Source: Bacteroidota bacterium
Lineage (GTDB): Bacteria > Bacteroidota > Bacteroidia > Chitinophagales > Chitinophagaceae
Direction of reading: 5' to 3'
Assembly: GCA_026391455.1 (NCBI GenBank)
Contig: JAPLEH010000055.1
Location: forward strand, 1-64,000
DNA: 64,000 bases
This document shows, one piece after another, positions 62,005 through 64,000 of the stretch. A program made the translations under genes and the position numbers. A model generated the notes under the pieces. That model was not told where the DNA came from, searched no databases, and saw only the letters and a program-made list of their open reading frames with translations. Numbering within the stretch: the first letter of the stretch is position 1; each line of letters starts with the position of its first letter.

Positions 62005-63401
62005 TATTTTTTCTTTAACCAGTTTAGAAATCGCTTCCAGTTTCCAACTTTACCAACTTTTATCTCTTTCAATACTTCCACAACAGCGCTCATTTTTGCT
62101 TCAAGATTTTCTATACTTACTTCAATCCTTTTTACCTGACCCGGCATATTTTCCCTTATTACCTTTGCTTCATTTCTCAAATCCTCCAGCAAACCCAGCT
62201 TACCCAATCCCACCCTGTTCTCCTCCATTGCCTTACTCAACAGGTTCTGTTCTGTAACAGTAATATCTTTAATTGCCTGTAGTTTTTGCTCCACGTGTGC
62301 TTTCAGTTGAGTAAGACTGTCATCCAGCACCCTGTCCACGTCAATCACCGCATTTTGTATTAGCCCTCCCCTCGCTTTGATATCTGCAAAATGTGATTTC
62401 AGGAACTGCATCAGTTCGGTATGCAGGGAGAATTGCAGGTCCACATTCCGTGCTATTTCCTCAAAATTGCCGGTACGGGTGAGTATGCCCGTAAACGCTT
62501 CAGATAGTTTTTCTGAAGTGCCCAGCAAAACCGCCATTTTATCGAGGTAGTCATTAAACCGGTCCAGCTTATCTGTACTTTTCCGCAACTCAGACAACAC
62601 CTTGATATTACCTCCAACAAACTGGTTGATATCGATCTCCAGTAATGTGGTGAGAATATTATCCTGTGCTTTCAACGAGTCAAAATTCTTATTCATCATA
62701 ACCTCCAGTCTGCTCAGGCCCATATCAAACCGTTTTGTAAACTCCACCATGTTATTCAGTAACCGTTGCATTACCTCATTTACATTCTTACTCACCAGTG
62801 GCATTAAAGTCGACTGAATAAAATTGTACAGTATATTTTTATTACGCTCTACACGTTGCCTTGCACGGCTGAAAATATAGCTGGAATTGATTACGGTAAA
62901 TGCGATTCCGGTAAAACTGGCAATCATGGCAATCTTCACACCGCCTAGCAATCCCCCGATACCAGCTCCTAGCGCATCGCTTGTGCCAGGCTCGTTCATT
63001 GTTTCGGATAGTGAACTCATATTCCAGAGACCGGCTACTATCCCGCACATTGTTCCCATCAGACCAAGATAGAGGGGTACCGAAACCGTATGGCTGATCT
63101 GCTCCTCCAGCACACCTGTATTGCGCTCCACGATATCCTTTACAAGATTGAAGTCTGGCGAGCCGGTACTGTTACGGGATAAATACTCATTAACAGAACC
63201 GATAAGCTCCTTGCGACCTTCGTTTAACTCTTCATCCATACCTTCGTAAGCTACCGTAACCTGCCCCGGTACCAGCATAAACTCTTCCGGTAAAAGTTTG
63301 CGGTATTTACGTACCCGTACTATGGTGATGAAAAAAGATATGCACTGCAATGCGATCACTACAGCCACCAATCCGTATTCGAGTGTTTCCAGATTATTCA
63401 T
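62004..63401 (-). CDS. TolQ/MotA/ZorA-like proton-channel protein with long cytoplasmic tail
   Basis: The 465-aa protein has TM1 at about 8-30, TM2 at 106-127 with the family motif LGLMGTMCGIVAGLW, and TM3 at 143-177 (GAGIGGLLGGVKIAMIASFTGI). These are the pore helices of MotA/TolQ/ExbB. After residue 180 a helical tail of about 285 residues extends into the cytoplasm, as in ZorA, whose long tail is a hallmark. No ZorC/ZorD/ZorE gene is seen next to it. It overlaps the upstream coiled-coil gene by eight bases. Confidence 0.85.
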   Translation of the reverse strand: MNNLETLEYGLVAVVIALQCISFFITIVRVRKYRKLLPEEFMLVPGQVTVAYEGMDEELNEGRKELIGSVNEYLSRNSTGSPDFNLVKDIVERNTGVLEEQISHTVSVPLYLGLMGTMCGIVAGLWNMSSLSETMNEPGTSDALGAGIGGLLGGVKIAMIASFTGIAFTVINSSYIFSRARQRVERNKNILYNFIQSTLMPLVSKNVNEVMQRLLNNMVEFTKRFDMGLSRLEVMMNKNFDSLKAQDNILTTLLEIDINQFVGGNIKVLSELRKSTDKLDRFNDYLDKMAVLLGTSEKLSEAFTGILTRTGNFEEIARNVDLQFSLHTELMQFLKSHFADIKARGGLIQNAVIDVDRVLDDSLTQLKAHVEQKLQAIKDITVTEQNLLSKAMEENRVGLGKLGLLEDLRNEAKVIRENMPGQVKRIEVSIENLEAKMSAVVEVLKEIKVGKVGNWKRFLNWLKKK

Positions 63402-64000
63402 ATGCTATAATTGCCGGTTTTTCAATGATCCACTCCCCACCTTCCAGCACTGCAATGCCTGGTGTTATCGTCTTTACTCTTTTGGCATTCGACGCCTCCC
63501 CTTTTACTTCACACGCATGATGGAGGTACGCCTCCGGAAAGGTCAGGATTGAATCCACCACACGGGGGATCGGGATCAACTCGAATGAAGCTTTATGTGC
63601 GTTCTCTTTACTGATCATAAACTGATAAATGGAAAAAATCTGTATCACATGATTTCCTGCAGATTCACTGAATCTTCCGCTGATCTTACCAGGTGGTGGA
63701 AAATAAAGGATGCGCTCCTTCTCCTTCAGTATAATAGGCTCCTGCTTATTGTATGGAGCGGCAGGAGTTTTACTCTCCTGCCTTCCTTCCGGGCGCGTAG
63801 TTACAGAATTGCCTTCCAAGGCTATCAATTTCGCATATACTTTTTTAAACTTTTCAGCAGTATTGTTTTCATTTGCTTCGATTGTCAGTAATTTCTGGTC
63901 ATACTGTTTTATTTTTTTCTCCTGATCCATTACTTTTGCCTGCAGAATTGCCAGGCTCTTCTCTATTTTAATAACTTGCCCATCTCCTGTTACACGTGAA
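63394..64000 (-). CDS. coiled-coil protein with conserved C-terminal domain (5' end outside window)
   Basis: The frame is open to the window edge. An internal Met at 63930 is not a reliable start because the coiled coil (KIEKSLAILQAKVMDQEKK and onward) continues upstream of it. The C-terminal 100 residues form a compact beta domain (ILYFPPPGKISGRFSESAGN, FELIPIPRVVDSIL, VKTITPGIAVLEGGEWIIEK). No nuclease or ATPase motif is visible in the present part. It leads the tightly overlapping four-gene block and may be the sensor or effector-coupling component. The family is not recognised. Confidence 0.7.
   Translation of the reverse strand, partial: SRVTGDGQVIKIEKSLAILQAKVMDQEKKIKQYDQKLLTIEANENNTAEKFKKVYAKLIALEGNSVTTRPEGRQESKTPAAPYNKQEPIILKEKERILYFPPPGKISGRFSESAGNHVIQIFSIYQFMISKENAHKASFELIPIPRVVDSILTFPEAYLHHACEVKGEASNAKRVKTITPGIAVLEGGEWIIEKPAIIAYE

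Noticed and set aside
57761-64000. Complete Zorya system
   Set aside because: Only a ZorA/ZorB-like pair is recognisable. ZorC, ZorD helicase and ZorE HNH are not present in the window.

Overview
The window reads as chromosome of a Bacteroidota bacterium, probably a Chitinophagaceae-like lineage. The family-level guess is inference. It rests on the protein repertoire, on promoter boxes of the TAnnTTTG type, and on palindromic or low-complexity intergenic repeats. Almost everything after 4.9 kb is encoded on the minus strand. I saw no rRNA, tRNA, CRISPR array, insertion sequence, integrase or phage capsid genes.

Region 1 (1-23 kb) is mostly housekeeping. It starts with nitrogen metabolism: gltD, an Amt ammonium transporter, and an outer-membrane barrel that has no visible signal peptide. 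The agmatine-to-putrescine pair follows (agmatine deiminase and N-carbamoylputrescine amidase), then PEP carboxylase. Next is the distal ribosomal block infA-rpmJ-rpsM-rpsK-rpsD-rpoA-rplQ, which starts at its own promoter here instead of following secY. A small lipoprotein and a TetR-TolC-HlyD-ABC(2 ATPases)-permease(2) efflux operon of the YbhGFSR type complete the region. The TetR promoter and operators are readable from sequence. Two genes of the four-helix-bundle/23S rRNA intervening-sequence-protein family interrupt otherwise coherent operons. Each is bounded by inverted copies of a 13-nt repeat.

Region 2 (23-56 kb) is a long minus-strand contractile injection system locus of the extracellular (Afp/PVC/AlgoCIS-like) lineage. 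In transcription order it holds a LuxR-type regulator with a degenerate receiver, a DUF4255 cap protein, an unknown protein, a single sheath, two tube proteins, DUF5908, a LysM baseplate protein, a VgrG-like spike, gp25, PAAR, Afp11-like and Afp12-like baseplate proteins, and a tape-measure protein. Two Ala-rich coiled-coil proteins, an unknown protein, the AAA+ ATPase, another unknown protein and a train of cargo genes follow. Six cargo candidates have unrelated C-termini: an HNH nuclease, a Gly-rich membrane-active type, DUF4157, a DUF4157 remnant and two unknowns. All six share a DNR-x5/6-Q motif at residues 31-42, a candidate loading signal. Two glycosidase-like proteins without signal peptides end the run.

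Region 3 (56.6-64 kb) is a compact minus-strand operon of membrane proteins: a coiled-coil protein cut by the window edge, a TolQ/MotA-type channel protein with a long cytoplasmic tail, a membrane-anchored VWA protein with an intact MIDAS, a MotB/OmpA-type protein, three small membrane proteins, an SNase-type lipoprotein nuclease, and an HEFFH metallopeptidase-like protein. The channel/OmpA pair resembles the ZorAB motor of Zorya anti-phage defence, but ZorC/ZorD are absent and the VWA partner is extra. This is the best candidate here for an undescribed ion-motive-force-driven system.
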